A DNA stretch of 64,000 bases from Yponomeuta sedellus (GCA_934045075.1 OW203734.1:15250016-15314015), one strand, 5' to 3'. Positions 32,301 to 47,300 are shown, counted from the stretch's first letter. Program-made: numbers and translations. The notes: generated by a model from the sequence alone, not told the origin.

Positions 32301-35300
32301 AATTTTATTTTATTACTTTATTTTCTTTTGCTCGACAAAGAACATGTCTCGGCAAATCATAAATGTTTTTATTGATATAGTCATAGGTACCACCTGCATG
32401 CATTCAAAATTTATGTCGTACGATATTTTTTAGCTAGTATAATCAATATGGTCCAATGGTGTTAAACAATCTAGAATATTCGCAGAGACTGATAAAAGGA
32501 AACTACAGATTTTTTTTTTATTATCACTACATAAATTGTATTTTTTATATAGCCTATAAACGTTTCACTGCACCTAGTTATATAATGTTAACGATTGTAG
32601 GTGGTGACTGGAATAGCCTCAAATTATGTCCTCGACCTGAACGGCGCTCAGCTTTCAGCATCTCCAGAGTAAAATTCTTCGTGCTTGCATTGCTGGGCCC
32701 AGTTTTCGGTCTCAGTAATTACTTAGAATAATGACTTGTAAATGGTCTGAGCCTTCGGCCTCGGCCTTTACAAAGGTGCGACAGGTTTTCTCGTGCACGT
32801 TTCGTGAGGCACGGCCTTCGGCCTCGCTAGTTACTTAAAGTTGGATCTTGTGGGTGGGTATACGTGAATAGTCTCTGTCGGAACCAAGCTCGGCTTTCTG
32901 CCTCGCCGTGCCAGTGGTCCCTGTATCTGCTTTGCTTTATTAGCGAGTAATGGCTCTCGGCCTTGCCTGCGCGGCCTCTACGCAGCTTGGCTTTCAACCT
33001 CGTCACAGCAACTTTAAGTAACTGTCGCGGCCTTCGGCCGCGCTAGTTACTTAAAGGTTGGTTATTTTGCGTGGGAAAATGAATAGTCTCAACCTTCGGA
33101 ACCAATCTGAGTGGAGCTCGGCCTTCAGCCTCGCTGTGGCAGTGTTCCACGCACCCGCATCATTAGACTCGGCCTTTGGCCTCGCGTAGTTACTGAGGGT
33201 TAAGGCTATAAGACTATAAGGCTTGGGCGTAGGAATAACGATAATCACGGCCTTCGGCCGTGGCCTCTTTGGAACTCGTCCTTCAGCCTCACCACGACAG
33301 GGTTCCTCGTGCCTGCGTCGTGGAGCTCGGCCTTCAGCCTCGCTAGGTACTGAGTCTTTTACATGGGAACATGAATAGTCTCTACCTCAACCAAACTCGC
33401 GCTGGCAGTGTTTCTCTTGCTCGCTTACCAGGGCTCAGCTTTCGGTCTCGGAAATCACTTAAAGTTGGGTGTTGTGATACGATGTCATGGTGGATCTGTC
33501 TTCGGTTACCAATGAGAGCGTTAAAATTTTCTTTTATCATTTTTTGTTTCAACTTTGAACCTAGCTTGTCGCTGACTATGATCACACAGGGGAAAAGGAG
33601 TCACATGCTACACTTTATATATTTTGTTTAGTTAGTTTTGTTCTAAGTATCAGTAAGAAATTAATATCAAAGTTAATAAATTAATTATTAAAACCCCCTA
33701 TGAGGTTGATATTTCCTAAATTAATGAGATAAACGAATGGCCTAGAAGAAACTAAACACTTTAGAAGCATTATTTCTATTGTTTCTTTCAGCACTTATAC
33801 CGTTTCTATAAACGGTTTGTTTACATGTAGAACAAAGCTAAAATTATGTAAATACATGTACCAGAATAAATATATGGCAGCGCCATCTAGTGGCTAAAGG
33901 TGGTACTTTAATTGCTTAGAAGTAAATGAATGTTATTTTTGTTCCGTTGGTTCTCTATTAATGCTGATTTGATGTAACCTACGACATCCGCAAAATTCTG
34001 TTTTAAATACTTCGCACGTGTTAGGCGTAGTTCAACAAAAGTATAATTTTTAAATACAAATTAATGATTTAGAAGGAACAAACCACTTTAAAGGCATTAC
34101 TTCTTTCCGTATTTGTACCGATTCTATAAACGGTTTGTTTACATGTAGACCAAAGCCAAAATTATGTATACACATGTATTAGAATAAATCAAATATAGCA
34201 GCGCCATGTAGTGGCTAAAAGTGGTACTTAAATTGCTTAGAAGTGAATGCTATTTTTTATTCCGGTGGTTCTCTATTAATTAATACTGACTTTATGTAAC
34301 CTACGATATCCGCAAAATTCTGTTTTAAATACTTCACACCTTTTAGGCGTAGTTCAACAAAATTAGGATTCGAATTCAATGAACTAAATATAACAGCGCC
34401 ATCTAGTGGCTCCTAGCTGTACTTTAACGAAGCTTATTAACGTTTTTAATTTTTCATCACGGTTCTGATCGCATAATTCTGATTTTATATAGCCTATGAC
34501 ACCTGCGCATCGAATCGAATGACACCTTATTTAACGAAATCTGACCATTGGTTAAGGAGTTATGAGGGAACATAGAATCGGACATACTTACATACATACA
34601 TACATACGAACTAAACACATTACCCTCCTTTTGGGCTTCGCCGCAGTCGTGTAAAAATAGGTACTCGGGGCTGTAAGTGATGCAAATTACTTCAGCCAGA
34701 TGTTGCTGCCTGTACGTTATACAGAGAATATTGTAAAGAGGTTCGATATTTCACTGATGCCGTTGAGTCGCTCATTAGCTCAGTTGGAAAGAGCGCTGAC
34801 ACGGACAGCCAGAGGTCGCGGGTTCGAATCCCGGCATGGGTGGAATTTTTAGCCTCTAAATAGGTTTTTAAAATTGTCCTTAGCACTGGTTAGTGAACAA
34901 AAAGAATATAAAGGTTTATGATGTTCACTTTTTTCAATGACACGTTATAAAAGATATGATTTTTTTCCATCGGTGGCGCTAGTTAGCACCGCGTATAGCT
35001 TAAATACAAGTTATCGGTTTAGCAAGTCAAGCAATAGCAAGCAAGCTTTATTGTTGGTGGCAATAAACTTTAATTTTCTATTAGTTGTATACCTAAGTGG
35101 ATTTTCTTATAACCCGTTTTTTTTGGCTATTCCTTTTTGGGTGCTAGGGGCCACATGGAAGGTGATTCCTTTAGATCTTCATTAGTATTGTCAGTTACGT
35201 TTTGATCTCATTGTTTAGTTATCGATCTGTCTCACGCTAGACAGATAGTGCTAGCAACGTTTTCCCCGCTGCGTGGCATTGCCATAAAAAATGATGTCCA

Positions 35301-38300
35301 TCGAGTAAAATTATTCCATTTTGTATTGAAAGGCGCAAGTCTCCAAAAAAAGTTATAGTACCTAAATAAAGTGCCAATTCAAGCCGCTGTATCACGAAGC
35401 TTCATCACTCCTATTACGTACCATTCCACTCTATCGAGTGAAGCATTTAGACAACTCCAAATTGTCAAAAAATTTATGCATAAGTATGACAGCCGGCGTA
35501 CTTAAAAAAAGTAAAAATCACCGTCACGCAACTCAGTGGATACTTACGTAATAATGCCCCAGCTACGCAAGATGCAAATGTCGCAAGTGTCGTGCAACGG
35601 GTACCCTCCTTAAACTAGGTACCTACCTATTACATCATTTGCTTCGAAACCATTTAATGCACTTTCATGCTCAACAAAAGCTTCCGAAATGCGATTGGAA
35701 CAGTTTTAAGTTAGAACGTAGCGCTCTAATAGAGCACCTTTAGTGTAGTTATTTTATTTTATTGCCAAAGAGTTCCTTGTAGGTTTAACCTGTGGAGGTT
35801 TGTTTTTAGAATTTTGAAAATGATAGATAGAAAAATAAATAAAAATGGTGTGAAGAGGTTTGTACCGTTACAACTTTACACAAGAAACTCATTTAACTAG
35901 CTTAAGAGGCAGGTACTCAATTAAGAAGTCTAATCAGACATGACTGACGCCGATGAAAGTCACTGTATATTGACTACTCTTTTAGTGATAAGGCCGCCGG
36001 CGCCGTCTGTACTCTTAGGTTAAGACATCTGTGTAATTTCCATTTTTATGTACAATAAAGTGTTCTCTATCTATCTGTCTGTCTGTCTACTTTGACATTC
36101 GTGGACGTCCGAACCTTTAGTATAAACGAATGAACAGGCCGGGCAAGCAAACTCTGAAAATCGGTGCTGTTGTCTACGAATATGTCGAGCCCTTACCGCC
36201 GACTTATCGTAAGCGACATTTTTGTCAAAACAGCGATTTTTGTCGTAAGCTACATTTCAGACAGTAACGGACAAAGTCAAGACATGACTTCCCGCTAAAA
36301 TAAATCAATTACTAAGTTATAGCAACTGCTCAATTTATTGTAAACACCCCTGTTTAACTATTTTTAGCGTAACCGACAACAACAAATATATCGTAACGTA
36401 CTAATTCTCTAAGAACTGTAGCGCAATCAACACCATTTGTTATCGCAACCGACATAGTGGTATAGAATTTTGTCCTTTACCATAAAAGAAACGGCAAAAG
36501 CGTGCCAGATCATTCCAGAGAAATAAGTCACTGAGTCACTATCGCTTGAAACTGAATTTTTGACAGTTATTTCTAGCAGTTAACAATGGAGAAAATAAAC
36601 CACACTCGTCATCAGAAGACATTCCTACTGATTCGCCTAATCCTGAGGATAATTATGCAGATAGACTGTCTAGTCTTCGTCACTTGTTTATTTTATGCTA
36701 ATGGACGTAGAATGCGACATAGATCTAAAAGCGGTTCTACGCAATGCGACTTCATCAGCCTTGCTAAATATTTGATATCACTGTCTCTCCACAGTCTGAC
36801 CACAATTCCGAGCTAAGTGATTCTGCATTACTTTAAAAAATCAGAGCCCTTGTTGAATACAGTGACAGTCTAAATTCATACATTTTAATGCATTTAGATA
36901 GTCAACATTTTATACGCGATGAAAGTCAATTAGATAACAATAAACTCACTACTCCTTTGCCGCATCCAAGCTTTATCCCTCTGTAAAGCATCCAATATGA
37001 AGCTGATCCACTGATCTAGTTTAGAGCCTTTGCTATGAATTTGCTATCAATAGTGTCCGATGACACTCATTACGCCGATAGCGTGGATTCATGAGAACCA
37101 CCACCATCGTCAAGTGATACAGAACAAGTTTAGTTCTGTCACCACAAATTAAAGAAGAGACTAGTGTTGACATTGTCGCAATAAAAGCACTAAATTATAT
37201 TTACTCCAAGAATTTCAGAGCGTCAGCAACCTAGACAAATTGTACGTACGTGGATTTGAAAGAAAATGGTCTAGAAGCATTGCTGCTAACAAAGAGAGTG
37301 TTTCGTACTATTTTCAACACAGAGTTTAGTATAATAGGGTTTCACTTGCCAAAAAAAGACAAGTGTGGCTTCTGTGAGAAGTATACAAATTTCCCGGCTG
37401 AGAGCAGAAATGTTTTTGAGCAAACTACAGAGTACAAAAACTACATGACAGACAAAGACAAGACAAATGCAAAGAAGATCAAAAAAACATACAGCCTGAA
37501 GAAGATGAAGAAGAAAAAAATCTAAAGCTCCTGATTTTATTCATCTGAGTGTTGAGTTTTGACTTGCAGAAGGTCCTTAATACTCCACATGGAAAAAGCA
37601 TAAATTTATATTATTCGCGAAAGTATGCATACTACAACGAGAGCATTGACGAATATTTAAAGATGAAACATGATGCAGAAGTTGTAGATGTATTGGCTGA
37701 CGGATGAAGACGATTCAAATCTTTATCCGAATCTAATTAGAGGCTAATGAAAGCATGACCTGACATTTTCTTAGAATTATTTCCGCATTTTCTCAGGTCG
37801 CGCTTTCCTTAACGAAACTCTAAAAGATTATTCTTAGTTTAAGTTTGTTTAATTGCTGATCGCAGTTTTATTACAATAATTTCAAGTAAATAATAATTCC
37901 TAAAGTTGATTTTTATTTCGAGGCAGTATAACCATTTAGGTACATAATATTTTGGAAAAATTGTAATAACTATAATATTTTATGTATTTTTCCTTTCCGA
38001 AATACAATAAAGAATAATTATCGTTATCAACCCTTATATGTCCCCACTGCTGGGGCACGGGTCTCTTCCTACATCGCAGGAAGGTTAGGCCATACTCCAC
38101 CACGGGGGCCAAGTCCGGGTTGGTGGAGGATTGTAAGACAGTGGCGGGCCTTACTGTCAGAAGTTATCAAGCCGCCCATAAGGCCTCTGACATGGCTTAA
38201 CGACTGCCATTATATGACAGCCGGCACCAACGGCTTAACGTGCCTTGCGAAGCACGGAAGCGCTCGGAAAAATGCCACTAGCGGTAGACACGGGACTCTC

Positions 38301-41300
38301 ACCCATCCCGTACCTTACTGCGCCTGTGTTGCTTAACCACGTGATTGATTCCAATCACTCGGTTCGCCTAGGCCACGAGCGCTTCAAGAGCTTCAAGAAT
38401 AATTATCCTTATCTTATTTTCTTTTCTTATATCTACTATTTTACTCTTTAGAAAGCTATTTTAAAGCTACTGAATGGTACTTGCGATGAAACTTTAACAG
38501 ATCATTTTTATCGCAAGTGCTATCGCAACCGACAAAAATACATTCAAAGCTTTTGAGTGCTCACAGAAAAATTATTGTAAGCGCCAAAAAAGCCTTAAAA
38601 TTACATGTTTTTTTAATTTTTCTTAATAATCACAAGTCAATAATTTTATTTTATTACTAAATGAAAAATCTAAGCTCGACACGTCTTCTCTGTACAAAAA
38701 TATTTAAAAAAGACCTCCTCCTGTAAAAATTAGTTTTTGGCGCTTACACTAAGTCGGCGGTAACGGCTCGATGTTTTAAGCAAGATTTAAGCTACCGCGT
38801 TTAATCCACTATTAAACTCTAAGCGATTTTAGCACTGTACACAGGTCCAGTTGGAATTATTACGTTTATTTACAATGTCTTCAGTTTTATTGTGTCGTTT
38901 GTAACTTATTACTTACGTCTCTGTGCCGAGAACCCATTGCTAACTGCAGCTGGTTACCTTCGAAGAAAACGAGCGTAAACGAGTGATATTTTCTGGGGGA
39001 GCCTGTTTCTGAAAATGGTATCTAACCCTAATACATGCATGCCACAATAAACCGGACCGCGTTTTACAAAATTATAATTTCTAGTTTATTACGATAGTTC
39101 GATGTACATTACGTGGCCAATTGATACTATCTTCCTACTTGTTAGTGTGTGGGTTAATCGTGTACGAATTGCCGTAGGAAGTGAATTGAGAAATTGCATT
39201 AAAAATTGTTTGATATTATCAGGAAGACAATAAATAAACGTGGATTTTTGTTATGTAGATACTTTTCATAACCTGTCGAAAAGTCATTTTAGTTACGTGG
39301 TAGATAAACGCTCTGTACAAATCGGGCCCAACCCATGACGTCACAACATGAAATAAGACCGTAGAGACTTCCATCGGTCGTTAGAAAAATTAGAAAATCG
39401 GTATTTCTTAACCTCATACTCGTACCTACATAGTTATTTTACGGGTCTAATCGCGATTATTTATTAGGGCACGTGACGGTTTATAATGTACGAGTATAAT
39501 GTAGCATTTATCGATATTTGAGTTATCTCGTAAAATAATGTTCTTAAGCCTACATTTTACGCCCTTTTAAGAAAATGTTCAGAAATCAATGAGTTTTTTT
39601 ATTGTAGTTGTCTATCTGCTATAAACTTCTATTATCAGATTGTTTGTGTGGTTTTAAGTTTTGGGAAGCTGTCTTCCATCGAAGGGAACTTCTTTGTTGT
39701 TAACTTAGCTTCACCGGCTAAAGTTCAATATATTAACTAGTGAGAAAACGAATGGTACTATTTTTTATTAACGTAACTTTATTTGTCGCATTTTTTTTAA
39801 ACCCGATATTCCCAAAATAAATATATTTATGGGATTTTTTTAAAAAATCCTCCGATGTAAGATTTCCATGGGATAAAAGTAATGCCTCTCCAATCTAAGT
39901 TAGACGCAAGTTCCCCAATTAGGGCCCTTCGCTGTGCCCACCCGGCTCGACAACACTATCTGTTTATGTTAGTTAGTTAGACCTGAGATTTCCGTATTTA
40001 GCCTCATATTTGGGCCATTGTACGTAGCAAGCGCTGAGGTACGTTGACAGGGTTTCCTCACGATGTTTTTCTTCACGGTCAGCGAGTGGTATTGCTACTA
40101 TAACTTCACAAATGTACCTACATAACTTAAAAAACAGTAATTGTTATATGCCGGGGTTCGAATCCGCTCCGCTGCTACCGCTGCGTTGAAAAATGTGTGA
40201 CAACCCTAATTTCCTACATTTCCTCAAGGGACAAGTGTGTGTTTCACAGTATAGCTTTACAGCGGGTCGTCGAAGGCGGCGACGTTGGAGTTGATGACGT
40301 GGCACATGCCCATCTCCGTCATGGCGGACTCCACTGCGATGGGCAGGTTGGCGTTTGTGGTCAGCGACACGTTGGTGAACCCTGTGAAGGCGATCGCTGC
40401 TATGGAGGCGTAATCTTCGGGCAGGATCGACTGCGGGAAATAGTGTTCCGTTACAGTAGAGTAAAAAAGGAAAGTGAAAAGTATTATTACCTAATTGCAA
40501 GCAAATTATAAATTAGTTTTGTCGTTCGCTCCCACACTAGGCTTAGTCTGTGTGGTGGATGCCGTTTTACTTAATAATTGCGTAAATAACGAATTTTACT
40601 ATAAAGTGTAGTCAAATAAGAAATGTTAATAAGTACCTACTTATTATTAAATAAATAAACTATGGACAATGGAATATTCCAATGATGTTCATGGTTTCCA
40701 CACTAGGCCTAGCGTGTGAAGTGTAATTTCCTTTGGTAACTGGCAAATTAAATTGAGGTAAGTATATAGGTATACCTTAGAGGATTAGCATATATACAGA
40801 GGACTTGCAAACTTAAGTCGTGTTCAAACCAAACGTATAATCAGCCGCCGAGTACGTGCAGGCTCACTGTGTGCCCCAGTGTAAACGTGAAAAAGTGAAA
40901 AAAAAACGTGAAACTGCATGTAGCCACAATTTAGTAGTCAACAAACATTCGCATTGCTATTTCATTGAAATAGCAACAAAAACGCGTAGCGGTAATTGCT
41001 CGTGTCCTAGTCAACCGAGTGATTGGAATTAATCACTCGAGTTAAGCAACAACAGGCACGGTTAGGTGCAGGATGGGTAACCGTCCCGGGACTACCGCTA
41101 GTGGCATTTTCCCGAGCGCTTCCGTGCTTCGCAAGGCCGGCAAGGCAAGGTTGGTCCTGGTTGTCATGTAATGGCAGTCGTTAGGCCATGTCAGAGGCCT
41201 TAAGAGCGGCTCGATAGCTTCTGACAGTAAGGCCCGCCACTGTCTTACAATCCTTCACCAACACGGACTAGGCCCCCCTGGTGGAATGGTCTAACCTTCC

Positions 41301-44300
41301 TGCGATGCAGGCAGATCCCCGTGCCCCAGTAGTGGGGACATACAAGGGTTGATATCGTAGCGGTAATTAATTAACTACAATGGTCTTACCTTCAAATTCT
41401 TCAGGTTTTGCAGGTCTAACACGTCCAAGTTGTTAATGGCCACGTTGCATATGTGCCGTATGTAGGACGTTAGATTCAAACCGGTCTTTATTTTATAATT
41501 CCTGAAAATAAAGATACTAGTTTTTTAACTAAAACTTTCGTAAGCACTACACATTATTAGGTAACTTGAATCAGAGCGAAACGTGCTTGGGTAATACGAC
41601 GACGCTAGTGGCGCGTTTTAAAAGTCGCAACTTTCCAATAGATTCATCAATCATCATACATAGTTATGTATTTAACGGGTCGAATCGCGGTTATTTATTA
41701 GTATTTCCCGACGTTTCGGCAGCGTTAAAGTTGCCGTGGTCTCAGGTCTACCCGATTAATATATAACTAAGTATATATGGGATTAGACCCGTTTAATATA
41801 TAACTATATATAAATATCGCGAATCATTAAGAGATTCATCATTATCAAATTCTGTAATTTTCGCGCCACAAAACATGTGAATCGTGCCCATCGTACTACC
41901 CGGGTCCTTTGTTCCCAGTTTGTCGCACCGTTTGTTACACCCTTCATGTCACAAACAGAGTGACATGAAGGGTGTGAAAAATTGGGATTCTATTCTTTTA
42001 AAAATCACATTACACAACAGCATCACAGCTGTGTAACAAACTGGGAAAAAAAATCCCAGTTTGAACAGTGTAACTGAAGGCCTGCGCACGAGGGACTATC
42101 CCCCGGGTTTTTGTTTGTCCATCGATATAGATCTCTTATAAATTGTATCGAATAACGCACACGAAGGACTTCAAGAACCCCGTACAAAAAGTCCTTCAAG
42201 TTACTGAGGACATCAAGAAACAGAACTGAACAAAAGTTCGGTGTTTTCTTTTAAAACGCCTTTTCTTTTTCAACTTCATGTAAATTACAACCCAATGTAT
42301 ACCTACATTGTGTTGTAATTTACATGAAGATCTTAGAACATTTGCTTTAATAGCGTACGCTTCACTCAATTTCCGGGGAACAAATGACAACACAGTAGGC
42401 GTTTAGTCCGCGACAAGTACTCGGAGGACATTTTTGACGATTCAGGGACTTTTGTGCCTTGTCCCTTGGGGACAAAAATCCCTCGCCTGCGCAGGCCTTA
42501 AAGGTTGGGTGAAAAATTGGGAACAAAGGACGGTTGGTCGGAATCTTTCAACATAAAATCTAGCAGGTAAAGTGAATCTGAATTAGGTGAATAAGTTAGG
42601 TACTAGCTATTTGAAATAAAAGGTTTATGGGATGGATGGGATGACGATGATAATAATAACGTGGACAGTGTTGACAGGAGAATATGTAAATGATTCTCTA
42701 AGAAATTTATGTCTTTTCTAATAGGCATAGTGCTACTACCATAGGTAAATTTTCATTATCATCATTAGGTATTATTTATTGCAACCATAATATCTTCCTT
42801 TACATTCGTTGATATAGAAGTGATAGAAGCATTATGGACCCTGTAGGGCATAGGAGCATTTCGAATATTATTCACATAATTATCTATATATAGGTATCTT
42901 ATTTTAGATAAATCTTATAAAACGGACATCGAGGTAATGAAACATAGAAATTCTTGTACGTACTTGTACCATGGGAAACGCAGCTTACGTGTAGCATTCT
43001 CTCTCACTCCATGTTAGAACACCCTTAATAATGACTAACTTTGGTGTCTAAACGATAATTAGTACGTGTAATTCGTATTTTTCCATTTGATTATTTTCCT
43101 TGAGTTTGAGAGTTCCATCTGTTTACACACATACATACATAACCACACGCCTGTATCCCAGAGGGGTAGGCAGAGACCAGGAACTGTCTCTTGCCACGAT
43201 CCAGACAGGTCACCTTCGCTTCATCATCGTTCATAAGTCGTTGCATGCACGCACGCCGGTTCCGGGTACTTTTTATCTTCCCCTTTGCTAATACATCCCC
43301 TATTTGTTCGATGTATGTCCGCCTGGGACGTCCCTTACGTTTAAGCTAGCAAAAGATCTTTTGCATAGTCGGAGGCGAAGGAAACTCATGGTAACGTCCC
43401 TCAGTCAACTATCTATAAGAGGAACAATCTGTACTTAAACGACAGCTTTATTCATCATATTGCGAGGGGGCGATAGAGGAACTGTTAAATTCATCCAGAA
43501 ATTAAATTCCCCATTTTTTCCTTCCAAAACTTAAGGTTGCGCCTTCTTCCATCTCGCACGGAAGCATGTGGGTTTCATTAAGCTGAAGGTACAAGACGGC
43601 ACATCTGCTACGGGAAACGCCGCGTCGTGACAGAAAACACGAGCAGCAGCTTCAGTTTTATATTAACTTGCGGGAACTGTGTGATAATATTCACTACTAG
43701 CTGACCCAGCGTAGGTACTTCGTACCGCCTAACAGTCGATTCCTTTTTTTTATTTTTCCCTCCGTAAGAACCATCCTCGTACTTCAAGGAATATTCTAAA
43801 AAAAGAATTAGCGAAATCGGTTCAGCTGCTCTCGAGATTTGCGCTTACCGACACATTCAGCGATTCATTTTATATTATAGAAGATCTATGTAAAAAATTT
43901 AGTTTGTTACACTTTATAACCAACTAAAAAATAAAATTAGTTTGTTGCACAATAAAAACGTTATGAAAAATAAAACTTAAATAACAGGATATTTATTTAT
44001 TTATTTATTTATTTATTTATTAAATTTCTTACATCTATCATTACAGGACAAGCCTAATGCGAAAGATGCGCTACAATATCAATTTTACATTGTATCCAGA
44101 TCTACTATTTTAATACAACTTATGTTTACTTTCCTAAAATAGTACTCAAAATGCATAGACAGGCCTTTGTGAACTCGTCAAAAGTGCATACAAATAAGTC
44201 CGTATGATCAGCCACCGTGTTGAGCGTGCGCAATGCACGCGTAAGCGGCGCGTCGCGGAGTAGGTTAGTGCGCGCGCGCGGCACCGCCAGCAGCCGCGGC

Positions 44301-47300
44301 CGTCGCCGCCGCGTGCAGTACTCGTCCGGCACGCACAGTTGGATGCACTCGAGGACGGACGGGTTGTGCAGCTCGCCACGTAATACTCTAAGTAAATAAG
44401 TGGCGAGAGACAGCTCCCTTCTCACCTCCAGTTGATAGTACCCAACCATACCGAGGACAAACAGCGTAGGATATAAGAGCGGATATCCCGGATATACGCC
44501 ATACATTTTAAGGTAGAGGAACCTTACAAATTTGTTTTGTATTTTCTCCATCATGGCTTTGTACTTGGCCTGCTTTGGAGACCAAATAGCCGCGTTGCCC
44601 TCAAAATGGCTTCTTACTAGTGCTTCAAATAAGACACGTAAAGCAGCAATGTTGGTGAAAGCATTTGCCTGTCGCAGTAAGAATCCTAAATTACGGTACG
44701 CTTTTTTACATACGTCGGTGACGTGCTGTTTGAAATTCAAATCTGGAGCAAAGCAGACGCCCAAGTCCCTTACTTCAGCGACGCGCTTCAGAGGTACCCC
44801 GTCGATCTGGTAAGAATAGTGATGTGGGGCTCGCGCCCGGCTGAAGGACATTATTGAGCACTTTGCTAAGTTAAAATATAGCTTATTCTCCTGGCTCCAA
44901 TTGACAACTCTATCTATATCCTGCTGCATTTTATGATGATCAGCTATATCTTTTATGACAAATATCAGCTTCACGTCATCAGCAAACAAAAGACAAGTAG
45001 AATTTAAAACTACATTTGGTAAATCATTGATCATTAAGACAAACTGTAGCGGTCCCAAATTACTACCCTGACTTACGCCTGATCTAGTGTAGTAGGGCTT
45101 TGAGTGGCATCCACCACAGTCGACAAACTGGCATCGGTCTTTTAAATAGCTAGCAAAGAAAGCCAAAGTGTGTGAAGAGCAGCCCGCGTTGGCTAACTTC
45201 ATGAGAAGCACATCATTGTCGACTGTGTCGAATGCCTTCTTAAAGTCTAAATACGCGACATCCACCTGGACCCCGGCATCCACCGCTGGCAAGAGGCATG
45301 TCATTAAATTAAGTAAATTCCCTGCTGTCCCACGCGCAGGTCGAAAGCCGTATTGCGCATCGGTCAGCTGAGCATCTACTTGCGTGTACAAACACTGGTG
45401 CACAGCCGATTCGAAGATCTTCGCAGGAGTACATAAGACCGCCACTGGTCTATAGTGGCTGGGTTCCGGCCCACCGCGACCCTTTGGTACCGGCACGACT
45501 CTTGTAAGCTTCCAGATCTTAGGAAATTTAGCGGCCGCTAAGCAGACGTTAAAAATGTGCAACAAAGGCTCCTCTAATACTCTGCGGCAGTCTTTAAAAA
45601 GGAAAGGTGGTATACCATCCGGTCCAACCGAACGCTTTGCGGGCAGGCGAGCGAGCGCGCGCTGCACGTCCTGCGGCTCCAGCGCCGCGATGTGCGCCCG
45701 CGCGCTACTCGCCACGCTCGCCGCGCTCGCCATTCGAGCATTCAGTTCGGGTGACTCTGAGTTGTAAACCGAATAAAAGTACTGAGCAAACTCGTCAGCG
45801 CATTCTTGAGCTGAGAGAGCTCGTCCATTCTTTATTAATCTATGCTGGTTCAGGTTTCCTCTTTTTGCCCGTACATAGCTCCAGAACGCTTTAGGGTCCG
45901 ATGCCAGGTGGTTTTGAACCCGCTCCCGATATCGGTCGTGAGCGAGCGCCGTCTCCATTTTCACTTTTGCTCTGCTCCTAGCGAATGCCACGTAATCACT
46001 ACGTGACTTACTCGTCTTGTACAACTTATGTAGTGCATATTTTTCTTTAATATTTCTTATTATGTCACCTGTATACCACACTGGATAGACGTTTCTGTGA
46101 TTTTGCGGCAATTGCTTTTTAAGAGGAACACACACATCTAAAATGCTATTGATCTTACTGTAGAAACTATCTAAAACCAGATCAGGATCGCATAAACTGT
46201 AAGTTTCGCTCCAATCTATATTACTAAGAGAGCTGTACAGTAGTGGAAAGTTAGCTTTATTAAAATTCCACTGCTTGAGTGTAGTTGCGGCTGGCAAACG
46301 AGTTACAGGGGCAAGGGCCGCGCAGGGCTTGGCCGCGGCCGCGACGGCGACGGCGAGCGGCGGGTGGTAGGGGTCGACGGGCAGCAGCGCCTCGTCGGCT
46401 GCGCGCACCGTCACGCCGCTGCGCCCGCTCAACACCAAGTCCAGCTGTCTATCGTTACAGTTTGGAATCTCATTGCATTGGACGAGTTCACAAAAAGCTA
46501 CAAAATATTCGTAATAGCTGCAAACAATATTATTACTCGAGAATAAATTAAAATCCCCTATTATTACAATATTGTTCTTATATCTGACACACATTTTCTC
46601 TAATATTTCAAATAATATCATGTACTCAGACTCATCTGTTTGCGGAGCAATATAAACTGTACACAAAACAAACAAAAATCGGTTCTTTGTATAAACAGAA
46701 CAACCGATTAATTCAAAATTATGATTGTCTATATTAAATGTAATATCAGTCATTTGTATCATCCTAAGCTCAAACCGCGGTGAGGCGGCTATAAGGACGC
46801 CACCCTGCTTACGGCCATCAGCGCGATCGCATCGCAATACATGGTGTTTTTTTCCTAATGGTAACGTTATCAGGTTCAACCGTCACAGGAAGATCAACGG
46901 CCTTCCCTGCTCGCTCAGTGGTGGAAAACGGCAGTTCGTGAACAGAGAGAATACTGTCATTCAGTGGTTCCCTTGACTCAGGCGCCCTGCGGACCGGCGT
47001 GTCGTCGTTTCCCGAAACACGCGTATTCCTTTTGGCTGCACAAGGCTGGCACTTCCATGATGTCTTCAGTTTTTCTCGATTTTCCCTAAACTCAGCCGAG
47101 GTGATGTTGGCACAAGCGTAGTGGTAAGGAGCTTTGCAGGTATTACAACACAACACCTCGCCCCACCGTATTGCTTTAACGCAGCTGTGACAATTTATTA
47201 TAATTGTTCTTCGAAAAGCCTACGACGATGCGGATCGCGTAGCACTCGCGGCGTAGCACTCGTAGCGTATCAAGTAGCGGCGCCGCGTCAACCGATCACT

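Larger units (their letters stand above)
36186..38770. mobile_element. TIR DNA transposon, 4-bp TSD ATGT
   Basis: Ends match as inverted repeats over about 31 bp: CGAGCCCTTACCGCCGACTT at the left and the complement of CGAGCCGTTACCGCCGACTT at the right. The exact duplicate ATGT lies at 36182-36185 and 38771-38774. It holds a broken transposase-like gene and a later 5S-headed SINE. A 4-bp TSD would suit Sola-type elements, but the superfamily is inference. It lies in channel intron 5. Confidence 0.85.

Noticed and set aside
34937..35185. 82-codon hydrophobic plus-strand frame
   Set aside because: No homology motif, no splice or promoter context, inside a channel intron; probably chance.
43988..44022. 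CRISPR-like or regulatory tandem array
   Set aside because: It is a plain (ATTT)n microsatellite, the tail of the minus-strand LINE; no CRISPR array exists in this eukaryotic window.
44217..46551. Plus-strand Arg/Ala-rich openings opposite the LINE ORF2
   Set aside because: Shadows caused by GC-rich codons of the minus-strand ORF2.
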